Of a DNA stretch of 64,000 nt, positions 15,856 to 25,886 are shown one piece after another. Position numbers and translations under genes: made by a program. Numbering within the stretch: position 1 is the stretch's first letter; the number at the start of each line of letters is the position of its first letter. The stretch comes from CAYFNF01 sp964344485 (GTDB taxonomy: Bacteria; Patescibacteriota; Patescibacteriia; UBA9570; XYC2-FULL-38-9), in the NCBI GenBank assembly GCA_964344485.1, contig CAYFNF010000002.1, positions 124,001 to 188,000 on the forward strand, written 5' to 3'. The notes beneath the pieces were generated by a model. That model was given only the letters and a program-made list of their open reading frames with translations. It was not told the origin of the DNA and made no database searches.

Positions 15856-17313
15856 ATGGCTTCGACAGGGAGAATTGCAAAAAATACGACGTATTTAACT
15901 GCGGCGTCGATCATTCAAAAATTAATCTCTTTTGTTTATTACGGTTATTTAGCAAAGGCAGTAGGTGAAGGAAGTTTAGGAAAATATACATTTGCACTGG
16001 CATTTACGTCAGTGTTTATTATTTTTATGGATTTTGGACTGGGGCCATTACTGACCAGAGAGGGTGCCAAGGATGAGTCCAAGCTTCAGGAGCACTTTCA
16101 GCGCATGTTTTCTATCAAGATCATCCTAATGCTATTGGCTCTCGCAGCACTGTTCCCGTCAATCCATATCGCAAATCATTTTTTTGAACAAGTAGACCAA
16201 ACAGATGTGTATTTAGTGTATGTAGGAGCACTCATCATTATTCTAGACACGATTACCTTTACCTTCTTTTCCATCTTTAGAGCGTTAAAGAAGATGCACT
16301 GGGAAGCAATTGGTATTATCATCTACCAATCAGTTATTCTTGGCGCTGGTATCACTGCTATTCAAATGAACTTGCCACTGATTATCGTGTTAGGCGCGTT
16401 ACTTGTTGGATCAGCAATCCAACTGTTATATCTATATGTCATTTTACGACTCCGTACTTCTATTCGTTTTACTTTCACGTTCTCATGGGCAACTGCAAAG
16501 AAGATACTCGCGCTGTCTGCGCCATTCGCGATCGCTGGACTGATTTTCCGCTTAAATGGATCAGCGGATAATATGATGTTAAAGATATTTGTTGGTGATA
16601 GCTATGCAGGATGGTACGCGCTAGCATTTAAATTAACGTTTGCATTGACTGTATTGCCCGGAGCTTTTGCGACAAGCTATTTTCCAGCGATCAGTCATTA
16701 CTATAAACATTCAAAAGAGAAGCTCCATGAAGTCTTTGAGCAAGGAATCTTTTATATGTTTTTATTAAGCTTTCCAATTGTTGGAGGAGTCATGGTGCTT
16801 GCTGACAATATTATACTCGGTGTGTGGGGCGAGGATTGGGAAGCATCAGTATTGCCGCTTCGTTTACTCATGGTTGCCCTACCGTTTGTGTTCCTTAACT
16901 ATCCGATTGGTAATTTTTTAAATGCAGTAGATCGCCAAAAGTTAAATACGGTCAATATGTGTATTGCCCTACTCGTGAATATAACATTGAATTTCATTCT
17001 TATTCCGTACTACACATTTGTTGGCGCAGCAATTGCTGCTGTAACGTCTGCTGTGGTACTAGTTTGCTTGGGAATCCCATGGGTATATAAAATAGCAAAA
17101 TTTCAAATCTCTGAGATCATACATAAGTTTTTACTTGTGGGTATCGCTGCTGGCGTGATGTCGTTCATTCTATTTTTTGTGCAGTATAACTACAGTTTAT
17201 TTATTTTAATTCCGATCAGTGCTATGATTTACTTTGTTGCATTGTTGGTTGTAGATGCACTGACTAAAAAGGAAATTACCGCATTTATTTCAGCAGTAGT
17301 TAAACGTGGATAG
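15856..17313 (+). CDS. Wzx-type polysaccharide flippase
   Basis: The 485-residue protein has about 12-14 transmembrane helices in the pattern of the polysaccharide transporter (MOP/PST) family. It begins with the typical RIAKNTTYLTAASIIQK, with GLGPLLTREGA after helix 2 and LNGSADNMMLKIFVG mid-protein. Such proteins move undecaprenyl-linked oligosaccharides across the membrane. It opens the surface glycan locus, followed immediately by glycosyltransferases. The substrate cannot be read from sequence. Confidence 0.85.
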   Translation: MASTGRIAKNTTYLTAASIIQKLISFVYYGYLAKAVGEGSLGKYTFALAFTSVFIIFMDFGLGPLLTREGAKDESKLQEHFQRMFSIKIILMLLALAALFPSIHIANHFFEQVDQTDVYLVYVGALIIILDTITFTFFSIFRALKKMHWEAIGIIIYQSVILGAGITAIQMNLPLIIVLGALLVGSAIQLLYLYVILRLRTSIRFTFTFSWATAKKILALSAPFAIAGLIFRLNGSADNMMLKIFVGDSYAGWYALAFKLTFALTVLPGAFATSYFPAISHYYKHSKEKLHEVFEQGIFYMFLLSFPIVGGVMVLADNIILGVWGEDWEASVLPLRLLMVALPFVFLNYPIGNFLNAVDRQKLNTVNMCIALLVNITLNFILIPYYTFVGAAIAAVTSAVVLVCLGIPWVYKIAKFQISEIIHKFLLVGIAAGVMSFILFFVQYNYSLFILIPISAMIYFVALLVVDALTKKEITAFISAVVKRG

Positions 17314-17314
17314 C

Positions 17315-18418
17315 ATGAAGCGAACGTTATTAATTACACTTGAATACCCACCGATCATAGGCGGTGTTGCGCACTACTATGAAAATCTTATTCGTCGCTT
17401 GCCGCGAGAACATGTATGGGTGTTAGATAATCACAAAGACGAGCTTCTCTATACTTCCAAATGGCTCTGGCCAAAGTGGATTAAAGGTTTCTTTTCGAGT
17501 TGGAAGGCGGTAAAACAGTACTCTATTGAGCATATACTTGTAGGGCAAGTGTTACCTATAGGGACGATTGCGCTGATTCTTAAAAAGTTATTGAAAGTAC
17601 GGTATACAGTGATGACGCACGCTATGGATGTGACTGTACCGTTTCATGAACAATCTTCATCACGAAAGAAGTGGTTAGTGAAGACCATTTTGAAGCACGC
17701 CTCACAAATAACGACGGTGAGTACGTATACACGGCGACAATTAGAATCACTCGGCGTGCCTGCCAAGAAGATCTCGATAATTTTTCCTTGTCCGAATATT
17801 GTTGGAACGCACATTTCAACAGAAGCGTATGATATGGAAAAGCTGAATGAGACATACCAATTGCATGGAAAGAGAATTATCCTGAGTGTTGGTCGTTTAG
17901 TCCAAAGAAAAGGATATGATGTGGTCATTGCAGCACTATCTGAAGTGTTACAGAAGGAACCCGAGGCGCATTATGTGGTAGTAGGGGATGGTCCGCATCG
18001 TGCCACTCTTGAAACGCTCGCAGCGCAGCATCAAGTGCAAGATCATGTTACATTTGTTGGATCAGTCTCTAATGAAGAGCTAGTAAGCTGGTATCTACGG
18101 TGCAGCATGCTTGTTATGCCGTCACGTGAGCTTGAGAATAGGGATGTCGAAGGATTTGGCATTGTATTCCTAGAGGCAAATAGCTTTAGTAAACCAGTCA
18201 TTGGCGGTAAGAGTGGTGGTATTGGAGATGCGGTTATCGATGGAGAGACAGGATTCTTAGTAGACCCAACTGATCAGCAGCTATTGGAAAAGGCCATTAT
18301 TCAATTACTAAAAAACAGAGAGCAAGCGAAGGAATTGGGTCAGAACGGTGCTCAAAGAGTGAAGGAGATATTTCAATGGAAAGCACAAGCAAAACGATTA
18401 GAGAAAATTTTACAGTAG
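17315..18418 (+). CDS. Family 4 glycosyltransferase
   Basis: The 367-residue GT-B protein starts MKRTLLITLEYPPIIGGVAHY, an N-terminal glycine-rich donor/acceptor loop. It has the GT4 C-terminal half with SVGRLVQRKGYDVVI, VVGDGPHRATLE and the E-x7-E type motif in EGFGIVFLEANSFSKPVIGG. It retains stereochemistry and uses a nucleotide-sugar; the acceptor is probably the lipid-linked glycan. I prefer the ATG at 17315 over a GTG at 17306 that lies inside the flippase gene. The next gene starts 4 nt after the stop. Confidence 0.88.
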   Translation: MKRTLLITLEYPPIIGGVAHYYENLIRRLPREHVWVLDNHKDELLYTSKWLWPKWIKGFFSSWKAVKQYSIEHILVGQVLPIGTIALILKKLLKVRYTVMTHAMDVTVPFHEQSSSRKKWLVKTILKHASQITTVSTYTRRQLESLGVPAKKISIIFPCPNIVGTHISTEAYDMEKLNETYQLHGKRIILSVGRLVQRKGYDVVIAALSEVLQKEPEAHYVVVGDGPHRATLETLAAQHQVQDHVTFVGSVSNEELVSWYLRCSMLVMPSRELENRDVEGFGIVFLEANSFSKPVIGGKSGGIGDAVIDGETGFLVDPTDQQLLEKAIIQLLKNREQAKELGQNGAQRVKEIFQWKAQAKRLEKILQ

Positions 18419-18422
18419 AACT

Positions 18423-19589
18423 ATGAAACGAACATTGATTATGTGTAATATGTCATACCGGTTCGATTGGGAGCGCGGTATTGTAAATAGGAATTACCAT
18501 GTATTACGTACATTAGAGAAGCAAGGTGTGTTTGACTCGATAATCTCAGTTGATTTCTTACCCTTTTCGATTAAGAAGAAGGCTAAAACCATCATTCGTA
18601 CATCCCCCTGGAAAAGAAATTCAGACACTATCTATCGATCATTAAGTACTCGTATTGATCATAAAAAAGGGTCTTCCACGTATCATGTTACAACTACGGA
18701 CCTTCTAAAGCTGCCTCATGCTCTAGAGAAAGCGGGGATTACAACTGATGAGGTAGTGTTGTGGTCGTACACTCCGTTTATTGCTGAACAGTTAGATGTT
18801 TTTCCAAACGCACAATTTATTTTTGATGCAGTAGATAATTGGGTTGAGCACCCGTCCTATCATAAATACACTGCGCGTTTGGAGGAAGCGTACAAGCAAA
18901 TAGGAAAGCGTGCCGATATCATATTTACAGTTTCAGAAGGCTTAGTAGATTTTTTCAATAAGCGCGAACAAGTGTTCTATATCCCGAATGGGGTTGATGT
19001 TAATCATTTTAAAGAGGCGAGTTGCAATACAAAGTTTATTTCAGATACGTACCTATCGGAACAGGACGCAGAAAAACGGAAGCGGATTGGGTATCACGGA
19101 ATTATTCAATCACGTGTGAATATCTCAGTGTTTGACTATTTGTCTGAACAACACCCAGAGTACGATTTTATAATTGCTGGACCAGTATGGAAAGAAATGG
19201 AAAAGGATATGGACAAAATTAAGGATCGCTCAAATGTCTATACTATCGGAGAAGTACCATATAAAGATTTACCTTCGTTACTAGCGTGTTTCGACGCTAC
19301 GATTATTCCTCATAAAGTAGACACGTTTACACAAACGATGAACCCGCTAAAGATATATGAATATCTTGCCGCTGGACTACCTATTGTCTCTACTGCAGTT
19401 GCTGGCGCTGATCAATTTCAGGATTTGATTTCACTAGCTGTATCACCAAAGGATTTTTCACAGAAAATTAATAAGGTACTACGCCAAGATACTGAAGAAC
19501 TACACCAGCGCCGAACTGCTATGGCCACAGAGCATAGTTGGGATACGCGTATAGCGTTAATGCTCGAAATTATAAATAAGCATCAATAG
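18423..19589 (+). CDS. Glycosyltransferase (GT-B, GT4/GT1-like)
   Basis: The 388-residue protein has a GT-B arrangement. The N-terminal half contains FIFDAVDNWVEHPSY, a sequence seen in transferases of the TagH/biofilm type. The middle has FTVSEGLVDFF and YIPNGVDVNHF. The C-terminal half has IIAGPVW, IGEVPYKDLP and EYLAAGLPIVST. No signal or membrane segment. It closes the first sub-operon; a strong terminator follows at 19618. Confidence 0.85.
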   Translation: MKRTLIMCNMSYRFDWERGIVNRNYHVLRTLEKQGVFDSIISVDFLPFSIKKKAKTIIRTSPWKRNSDTIYRSLSTRIDHKKGSSTYHVTTTDLLKLPHALEKAGITTDEVVLWSYTPFIAEQLDVFPNAQFIFDAVDNWVEHPSYHKYTARLEEAYKQIGKRADIIFTVSEGLVDFFNKREQVFYIPNGVDVNHFKEASCNTKFISDTYLSEQDAEKRKRIGYHGIIQSRVNISVFDYLSEQHPEYDFIIAGPVWKEMEKDMDKIKDRSNVYTIGEVPYKDLPSLLACFDATIIPHKVDTFTQTMNPLKIYEYLAAGLPIVSTAVAGADQFQDLISLAVSPKDFSQKINKVLRQDTEELHQRRTAMATEHSWDTRIALMLEIINKHQ

Positions 19590-19617
19590 AAAATTGCTGT
19601 GTTGATACTGTAATACA

Positions 19618-19639
19618 GGGCTAACCTTAGCCCTTTTTT
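19618..19639 (+). terminator. Rho-independent terminator
   Basis: A 7-bp stem GGGCTAA/TTAGCCC with a CC loop is followed directly by six T. It ends the flippase sub-operon. Confidence 0.9.
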
Positions 19640-19664
19640 AGCATTTTTTAATAGTGAGATTATC

Positions 19665-19693
19665 TTGATTCTACTGATGAAATATGGTATCGT
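19665..19693 (+). promoter_or_regulatory. Extended -10 promoter for the second glycan sub-operon, probably leaderless
   Basis: The -35 is TTGATT (19665-19670) and the -10 is TATCGT (19688-19693), with a 17-bp spacer and an extended TG at 19685-19686. It ends 9 nt before the ATG at 19702, which supports that start over the ATG at 19684 lying upstream of the -10. Confidence 0.55.
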
Positions 19694-19701
19694 TTGCAAG
19701 T

Positions 19702-20589
19702 ATGAACGTATCTGTAATCATCGTTACAATGAACGCAAAGGAGTATTTGCGTCGTTGTTTGGATAGTATAAAACAGTATTCACACGATATAGAATATGAA
19801 GTGATTGTAGTTGATAATGGATCCACTGATGGCACACAAGAATTACTACAGCACGAGTATGAACATGTGCATTCGATTTGTAATAATACAAATTTGGGCT
19901 TTGGACGAGCTAATAATCTTGGTGCAGAGATATCAACCGGTGAAGTACTCCTTTTTTTAAATGATGACACCGAGTTTCAGGAGAATTCACTAAAAATAGC
20001 GTATGAAAAAATGATGAGCGAAAATGACATTGGAGTCCTTGGAGCTCATTTAGTTTTTCCGAATACATCGCACCAAGATTCTGTCAGGGCGTACCCATCA
20101 CTGGTAGATCAGTTAATTGTACTCACCAAGATACACAATTTCTTTCCCTCTCTTCCAGCGATCCAACGATATATGTGTTCAGGATTCGACTACAAAAAAG
20201 AGAATGATGTAGATCAAGTCATGGGCGCGTGCATGTTTATTCGTAAAGAGGTCTTTGAACTGGCAAATGGTTTTGACGAGAGATTTTTCGTTTGGTTTGA
20301 AGAGGTTGATCTGCAACGACGGATTCTCAAAGAGCAGAGATTACGGATAATGTATTCACCAATCACTGAGATAGTTCACGTTAAAGGCGCAACCTTTAGC
20401 AAGATACTCTCTGTAACGAATCAGCGACGTTTAAATAGAAGTATGCGACAGTATTTCTTTAAGCATCACGGTGTCTTTCAGGGAGTAGTAATTTCGCTAT
20501 TTCAGCCGTGCAGTCTGGTGCTAGCGTTTATAGTTCAAGTCATGAAGAAAGTAAGCGACATCAGTAAATATAAAGATGAGCAGCAGTAA
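19702..20589 (+). CDS. Family 2 glycosyltransferase (rhamnosyltransferase-like)
   Basis: The 295-residue GT-A protein begins MNVSVIIVTMNAKEYLRRCL. Signatures are VVDNGSTDGTQ, NLGFGRANNLG, the metal-binding LFLNDDTEF (D-x-D), MGACMFIRKEVF, and WFEEVDLQRRI with the catalytic acidic pair. This is the pattern of WbbL-like rhamnosyltransferases. I chose 19702 because a promoter -10 box overlaps the region between 19684 and 19702. The end overlaps the next gene by 14 nt. One hydrophobic segment near the C-terminus may attach it to the membrane. Confidence 0.9.
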   Translation: MNVSVIIVTMNAKEYLRRCLDSIKQYSHDIEYEVIVVDNGSTDGTQELLQHEYEHVHSICNNTNLGFGRANNLGAEISTGEVLLFLNDDTEFQENSLKIAYEKMMSENDIGVLGAHLVFPNTSHQDSVRAYPSLVDQLIVLTKIHNFFPSLPAIQRYMCSGFDYKKENDVDQVMGACMFIRKEVFELANGFDERFFVWFEEVDLQRRILKEQRLRIMYSPITEIVHVKGATFSKILSVTNQRRLNRSMRQYFFKHHGVFQGVVISLFQPCSLVLAFIVQVMKKVSDISKYKDEQQ

Positions 20590-22099
20590 AGCATATATAT
20601 CACAGATATTTCAAAGCACCCCTGTATTCTGGGTGTTGTTTGGGTTGTGTTGTATAGAGGTTCTTTCATTTGCAGGATCACAGTTTGAAGTGGTGAATAC
20701 CTCAGTGTTTATTACTGTAATCGTATTGACGTTTATCGTGTCCATGAAGAAATTGCATTACGGAATTCTTATACTGTTTACTGAGTTAATCATAGGTTCA
20801 AAAGGGTACCTTTTTGCTCTCGAAATCAGTTCATTCTCATTATCTATTCGCCTTGCATTATTCCTCGTGATCTTTATCGCATACCTCATTTGGATAGTTC
20901 GCGACAAGTCAATTGCGTTTTTTTCATGGAAGTTTTGGAAGCCGTATACCGCAATAATTATTCTTATCGGTCTTGGTGTAGGCATCGGACTTCTGCGAGA
21001 CAATGCTCTTTCGCATATTTTCCTAGATACCAACGGATATCTTTTTTTCGGTATCGTAGGGCCAATGACTCAAGCAATGAAGAATCGGCAACAAGTTCAA
21101 CAGCTCATCGGCATCTTCATTCTTTCAAGTATACTGCTTACTATCAAAACGATTGTGCTTCTATTTCTGTTTTCTCAAATTCAGATACTTCCGTACACAC
21201 TTCCAGAGATCTATCGTTGGGTTAGGGATACTGGAGTAGGGGAGATTACGCGATTTCCTAATGGATTGTCTCGCATATTTTTTCAAAGCCATGTATACAA
21301 TGTAATTCTGTATCTGTTCTGCGTGGTACTATTTGTCTATGAGAATCGAGAGCGCAGTATTGTGCGTTCACGATCGAATTATTTGCTCCTCGCTGGGATT
21401 GTATTGTCTGGACTTATAATATTCCTCAGTTATTCGAGAAGTTTCTGGGTTGCAACAGCTGGCGCGCTTTGTATTCTCGCGGTTTGGTTTTTATGGAGAG
21501 AACGAATCCGCTTTAAACGATTCATATTGCTTGCATGTATCATCATGTGCGCGTTTGCATTTGATTACGCCTTAGCACTCGGAATAGTGAACATCCCGTT
21601 GCCTGGTCATATCGGTATTGATGCCTCATCTTTACTAACAGAGCGCACTAAAGACATCACCGAGGAGCCAGCTGCTGCTTCCCGCTGGCAATTGCTAGAC
21701 CCCTTATGGAGCGCATCTTTAGAGCATCCAGTAGCTGGATCGGGGCTAGGCTCCACAGTAACATATAAATCAGAAGATCCTCGCGTGTTAGAAGAGCATC
21801 CTGATGGAATGTATACGACCTTCGCTTTTGAATGGGGGTACTTAGATCTATTATATAAATTCGGCATTATTGGAGTTCTCTGTTTTGGGTATTTCTTCTA
21901 TGCATTATGTTCTGCAGCATCCAAACGTGTTCGAAATCAACAGCTTCGCGCTGAAACCGTTGCATTGCTAGCGGCCGTACTTGTTCTATTGCTTATTCAT
22001 GTATTCACTCCGTATATCAACCATCCTTTAGGCATCGGATGGCTAGTAATTGTCAGTCTAGTTCTTTCAATTCCTAATAGCCAAAGAGATGAAAGCTGA
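20576..22099 (+). CDS. O-antigen ligase/polymerase-like membrane protein
   Basis: The 507-residue protein has 11-13 predicted membrane helices. A large external loop before the last helices contains SSLLTERTKDITEEPAAASR and HPVAGSGLGSTVTY. LSYSRSFWVATAG in a late helix and the HPDGMYTTFAFEWGYLDLLYKFG segment fit the Wzy_C (O-antigen ligase/polymerase) superfamily. It would polymerise or transfer the lipid-linked glycan on the outer face. Start overlaps the previous gene; the stop overlaps the next. Confidence 0.8.
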   Translation: MSSSKAYISQIFQSTPVFWVLFGLCCIEVLSFAGSQFEVVNTSVFITVIVLTFIVSMKKLHYGILILFTELIIGSKGYLFALEISSFSLSIRLALFLVIFIAYLIWIVRDKSIAFFSWKFWKPYTAIIILIGLGVGIGLLRDNALSHIFLDTNGYLFFGIVGPMTQAMKNRQQVQQLIGIFILSSILLTIKTIVLLFLFSQIQILPYTLPEIYRWVRDTGVGEITRFPNGLSRIFFQSHVYNVILYLFCVVLFVYENRERSIVRSRSNYLLLAGIVLSGLIIFLSYSRSFWVATAGALCILAVWFLWRERIRFKRFILLACIIMCAFAFDYALALGIVNIPLPGHIGIDASSLLTERTKDITEEPAAASRWQLLDPLWSASLEHPVAGSGLGSTVTYKSEDPRVLEEHPDGMYTTFAFEWGYLDLLYKFGIIGVLCFGYFFYALCSAASKRVRNQQLRAETVALLAAVLVLLLIHVFTPYINHPLGIGWLVIVSLVLSIPNSQRDES

Positions 22100-23099
22100 C
22101 CTATCTATTGTTATAGCCACATACAATGAAGTAGACTGTATAGCAGAGCTTCTTCAGAGTATATCAGCGCAAACCGTGCAACCGCGTGCTGTGGTTATTA
22201 TTGATAATTCTGAGGATAACGCAGTCGTAGATGAGATAGAAAAATACAAGGATGACCTGGTAGAGGTGTATAAGCAGGACAGAAATTTGGATTTTTCTCG
22301 ATCGTATAATCTAGGCATTACAAAGACCAATACACCGTACGTGCTAATCATGAATCCTGACATGGTATTGCAGCCTGATGCGTTGGAGAAACTACTTCGT
22401 TCAATTCATGAAGATAAACAAATCGCTGCAGTGGCGCCGAAGCTGTTGCGTCATGAATCATCTCCAGCTGTCATTGATGGTATGGGAATTACGTTGACCA
22501 AAAGTCGAAACTATCTGAATATTGGAGAGAACGAAGAGGACCAAAAGCAGTACGATGAACTTCGTGAGTTATTCGGGGTATCCGGCGCTGCTATCCTGTT
22601 AAGACGATCTGCGCTGAACGACATCGCTGCTCACGGTGGCGGAGGCGAGCACGAGTATTTGGATGAAGATTTTATCGCGTACAAAGATGACGTGGACTTG
22701 TCATATCGACTACTGCACCGAGGGTGGAAAACAATTGTACAACCATCGGCAGTTATCTATCATAAGCGAACAGCGAAAAAATCAACGGGGGTACTACAGA
22801 CTATACGAGAGCGAAAGGGTGCATCATACCGTGTTCGCGGTTATTCCTATCGGAATCACCTATGGACGATCCTTAAGAATGAGCCATCTAAAAATATTCT
22901 ATTGCATTTCCCATTGATTACATGGTTTGAGTTGCGAAAATTGATTTATATGGTACTATTTGAACCCGGTACACTCAAAATCGTACCTTCTTTTTTCAAG
23001 TGCCTTCCGATCATGCTTCGTAAAAGAAAAGCTATACTATCAAGCTCTAATATAACAGCCAAATACATACGGTATTGGATTAATCGACCATCTTCATGA
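22089..23099 (+). CDS. Family 2 glycosyltransferase
   Basis: The 336-residue GT-A protein begins MKADLSIVIATYNEVDCIAE. Motifs are VVIIDNSEDN, YNLGITKTNTPYVLIMNPDM (Asp of the D-x-D position), FGVSGAAILLRR, and AYKDDVDLSYRLLHRGWK near residue 200. It differs from its neighbours by a longer C-terminal tail with a possible amphipathic membrane helix. It overlaps the previous gene by 11 nt and the next by 4 nt (ATGA). Confidence 0.88.
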   Translation: MKADLSIVIATYNEVDCIAELLQSISAQTVQPRAVVIIDNSEDNAVVDEIEKYKDDLVEVYKQDRNLDFSRSYNLGITKTNTPYVLIMNPDMVLQPDALEKLLRSIHEDKQIAAVAPKLLRHESSPAVIDGMGITLTKSRNYLNIGENEEDQKQYDELRELFGVSGAAILLRRSALNDIAAHGGGGEHEYLDEDFIAYKDDVDLSYRLLHRGWKTIVQPSAVIYHKRTAKKSTGVLQTIRERKGASYRVRGYSYRNHLWTILKNEPSKNILLHFPLITWFELRKLIYMVLFEPGTLKIVPSFFKCLPIMLRKRKAILSSSNITAKYIRYWINRPSS

Positions 23100-23911
23100 A
23101 ACTGTCATTCATTATTCTTGCATACAAAGAACTTAATCATCTGCGTTTGTGTATAAAAAATTTACTAGATCTTCATTTGGAAGATCATGATATTGAGTAC
23201 GAAATTCTGTTTGTCGATAATGGTTCAAAAAATGGATTGATACCCATGGTACGTCAGCAGTTTCCTCAAGTACGTATTGTTGAGAATAAAAAGAATCTAG
23301 GACACCCGGCTGGTAATAATGCTGGTTTCCGGGTGGCGGAGGGTGAATACATGGTAATGATTAATCCGGATATAATTTTTCGAGATGCAGCAGACATAAA
23401 ACGTATTATTACGTATCTTGATACTCATGAAAGAGTAGCGTTTCTAGGTCCAAAGCTCAAGAATCCAAACGGAACCATACAGAACTCATGTTATAAGCGG
23501 TATTCATTGTTAACGCCAGTCTATCGTCGAACTTTTTTAGGTAAATTTGCGTTTGCAAAAAAAGATATTCAACGCCACCTCATGGTTGATTTCGATCATA
23601 AAAAAACACTCGAAGTGGAGTGGCTACTTGGTGCGTGTATGTTCATTCGTAAACGCGCCTCTGATCAGTTTGGATTAATGGATGAAAAATTATTTTTATA
23701 TTTTGGCGATTATGAATGGTGTGACCGAGCGAGGGCAAATAAGTGGAAGGTAGTATACTATCATGATGTGAAGAATATATATCATTACCATCATCGAGAG
23801 TCTGCATCTAATCGTTTTTCACTGATGCAAATGCTATCATACGTTACACGCATTCATATTAAAGATTGGATAACATATTTAAAAATACAACGTTATGGCA
23901 AATCTACTTAA
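23096..23911 (+). CDS. Family 2 glycosyltransferase
   Basis: The 271-residue GT-A protein begins MKLSFIILAYKELNHLRLC. Motifs are FVDNGSKNG, NLGHPAGNNAGFRV, MINPDIIF, LLGACMFIRKRA and YFGDYEWCDRARANKWK. It is the fifth glycosyltransferase of the locus and again WbbL-like. The stop lies 17 nt inside the following DUF4012 gene. Confidence 0.88.
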   Translation: MKLSFIILAYKELNHLRLCIKNLLDLHLEDHDIEYEILFVDNGSKNGLIPMVRQQFPQVRIVENKKNLGHPAGNNAGFRVAEGEYMVMINPDIIFRDAADIKRIITYLDTHERVAFLGPKLKNPNGTIQNSCYKRYSLLTPVYRRTFLGKFAFAKKDIQRHLMVDFDHKKTLEVEWLLGACMFIRKRASDQFGLMDEKLFLYFGDYEWCDRARANKWKVVYYHDVKNIYHYHHRESASNRFSLMQMLSYVTRIHIKDWITYLKIQRYGKST

Positions 23912-25883
23912 AACATATTATCGATCCTTAGGAAAATCGTGGAAGAGATTAGCGCGATGGAAAAAGGCGATTATCTATTTTGTTTTCGTACTATTTGTGA
24001 TTTCTGGACTGCTGGTAGTCTGGGGTGTGGCTAATATCAATGCAGGAAAGCAAGTTATGGAAGAAGCAATAGCCGGGAAACAGAGCTTTGAATTCGCGCA
24101 AGTAGCTGTAGCAAATCAGAATTTTACACTTGCTGCCAAGGATTTAAATGAAGCGGAAGATCACTTTACTGAAGCTCGTTCAAAATTTATGCGATTTAAA
24201 GTCTACCAAGCAGTACCTGGATTAGCCAAACAGATAAAAGCGGTTGATAATGTATTACTCGCTGGTATTAATCTTTCATCTGGTTTACAACAACTCGTTG
24301 CTCTTGGAGAGGATGTGAATGATGTCATCTCTCAAAAAGAGGGTAGTGTTTCATTTGCAGACATTACAGCAAAAGAGAAGCGTGAAATTCTAAAAACGTT
24401 ATATGAGTCACCGGCAGACCTTCAAGGAGTAAAATCAGAAATTGAACTCGCCATCTATTTTATTGAAGAGATTCCAGAAGAAGGGTTGTTAAAGCAGATC
24501 AAAACCACGATCGACCCAATAAAAGCGCAATTACCAATTCTAGAGACGGTAATCAATCAAGCAATCCCAGCAGTAGAGTCATTGCCAAGTATTCTCGGGT
24601 ATCCTGAGGAGAAGACGTATCTGTTCTTACTGCAAAATAATAGGGAGCTACGCCCGACCGGTGGATTTATTGGAACCTACGGTATCTTGAAATTGGATGC
24701 TGGTGAAATTTCTAAGTTTGAGACTGACAATGTATACAACTTAGACAATCCGGCAGCGGATTATATTACTGAACCGTCTCCTGAGCCGATTGCCGTACAT
24801 ACTACCACGCAGAATTGGTTGTTAAGAAATGCAAACTGGTCACCGGATTTTCCTACTAGCGCAAGAAAAGCAGAGTCGAAGTACGATGAAGAAGGCGGGC
24901 CGGAAAAGAACATTGATGGTGTGATTGCTGTGACACCAACGTTTATTGAATCGCTACTCGCTCTCACAGGCCCGTTGACCGTGGATGGTATAGAGTTTAC
25001 CGAGGAGAATCTGTTCGAAACTCTTGAGCATCAAGTCGAGTTTGGTTTTCTACAACAAGGCATCTCTGATGCGGACAGAAAAGAAGTAATCGGAGATCTT
25101 GCGACCAAATTGCTCGACGAACTAATGGGCATGCCAAAGAATGAGTTGGTCACGCTATGGGATACGTTTGTCACTAATGTTGATGAGAAACAGATTTTGA
25201 TATACGTTCATGATCCAATTACTCAGGAGCGAGTAATTGAGCAGAACTGGGCAGGGGAGATGAAGTCATACACGAGTGATTACCTGATGTTTGTTGATGC
25301 AAACCTGGCCGCGTTAAAAACTGATAATGTGATGGAGCGTACTCTTACATACTCTGTTTCTGAGCAAGACGGTGTATATGTTGGAGAAGCTTCAATGCTG
25401 TATAAGAATACCGGGTGGTTTGATGGTTTCCATACACGATATCGAACACATACGCGTATCTATTTACCTGAAGGAGCATCTTTACTTGAACATAGCGGAT
25501 TTAAAACAGGTGATAAACTTCAAGGTGGCGTACCAACTGATCCTGAGGTGTACACTGAATCCTTTACACATGCTAATGGTGAAACCGTGGTATACACAGT
25601 TGTAGCAGGATTCATCTCAATTGAACCGAAACAAGAAGGTACATTACGTATCAAGTATGCATTACCTGAAAACGTGGTAAAGCAAATCAAGGACAAACAG
25701 TACTCTCTGTACATACAGAAGCAAGCTGGAACAGAAGCGCATACACTTCATATGAATTTCGATATCGGCAAGAAAATTAAAACCGCTTCACCACTTGACA
25801 TCATCACGCAAATAGGTGACAATACAATGTCCGTTGAATCTGATCTACGGACCGATAAATCATTCATGATTTACTTAGAATAG
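23895..25883 (+). CDS. DUF4012 membrane-anchored extracellular protein
   Basis: This 662-residue protein has a short basic N-terminus, one transmembrane helix (about 25-47) and a large outside region. Residues about 60-200 are helical. The DUF4012 core starts near 235 with YLFLLQNNRELRPTGGFIGT and continues through DNVYNLDNPA and GVIAVTPTFIESLLALTGPL. The C-terminal third is beta-rich. DUF4012 proteins sit in surface polysaccharide clusters of Actinobacteria and CPR, but the activity is unknown; attachment of glycan to the wall is a common guess. The gene lies directly between the glycosyltransferases and an MreB paralogue. Confidence 0.88.
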   Translation: MANLLKTYYRSLGKSWKRLARWKKAIIYFVFVLFVISGLLVVWGVANINAGKQVMEEAIAGKQSFEFAQVAVANQNFTLAAKDLNEAEDHFTEARSKFMRFKVYQAVPGLAKQIKAVDNVLLAGINLSSGLQQLVALGEDVNDVISQKEGSVSFADITAKEKREILKTLYESPADLQGVKSEIELAIYFIEEIPEEGLLKQIKTTIDPIKAQLPILETVINQAIPAVESLPSILGYPEEKTYLFLLQNNRELRPTGGFIGTYGILKLDAGEISKFETDNVYNLDNPAADYITEPSPEPIAVHTTTQNWLLRNANWSPDFPTSARKAESKYDEEGGPEKNIDGVIAVTPTFIESLLALTGPLTVDGIEFTEENLFETLEHQVEFGFLQQGISDADRKEVIGDLATKLLDELMGMPKNELVTLWDTFVTNVDEKQILIYVHDPITQERVIEQNWAGEMKSYTSDYLMFVDANLAALKTDNVMERTLTYSVSEQDGVYVGEASMLYKNTGWFDGFHTRYRTHTRIYLPEGASLLEHSGFKTGDKLQGGVPTDPEVYTESFTHANGETVVYTVVAGFISIEPKQEGTLRIKYALPENVVKQIKDKQYSLYIQKQAGTEAHTLHMNFDIGKKIKTASPLDIITQIGDNTMSVESDLRTDKSFMIYLE

Positions 25884-25886
25884 TTC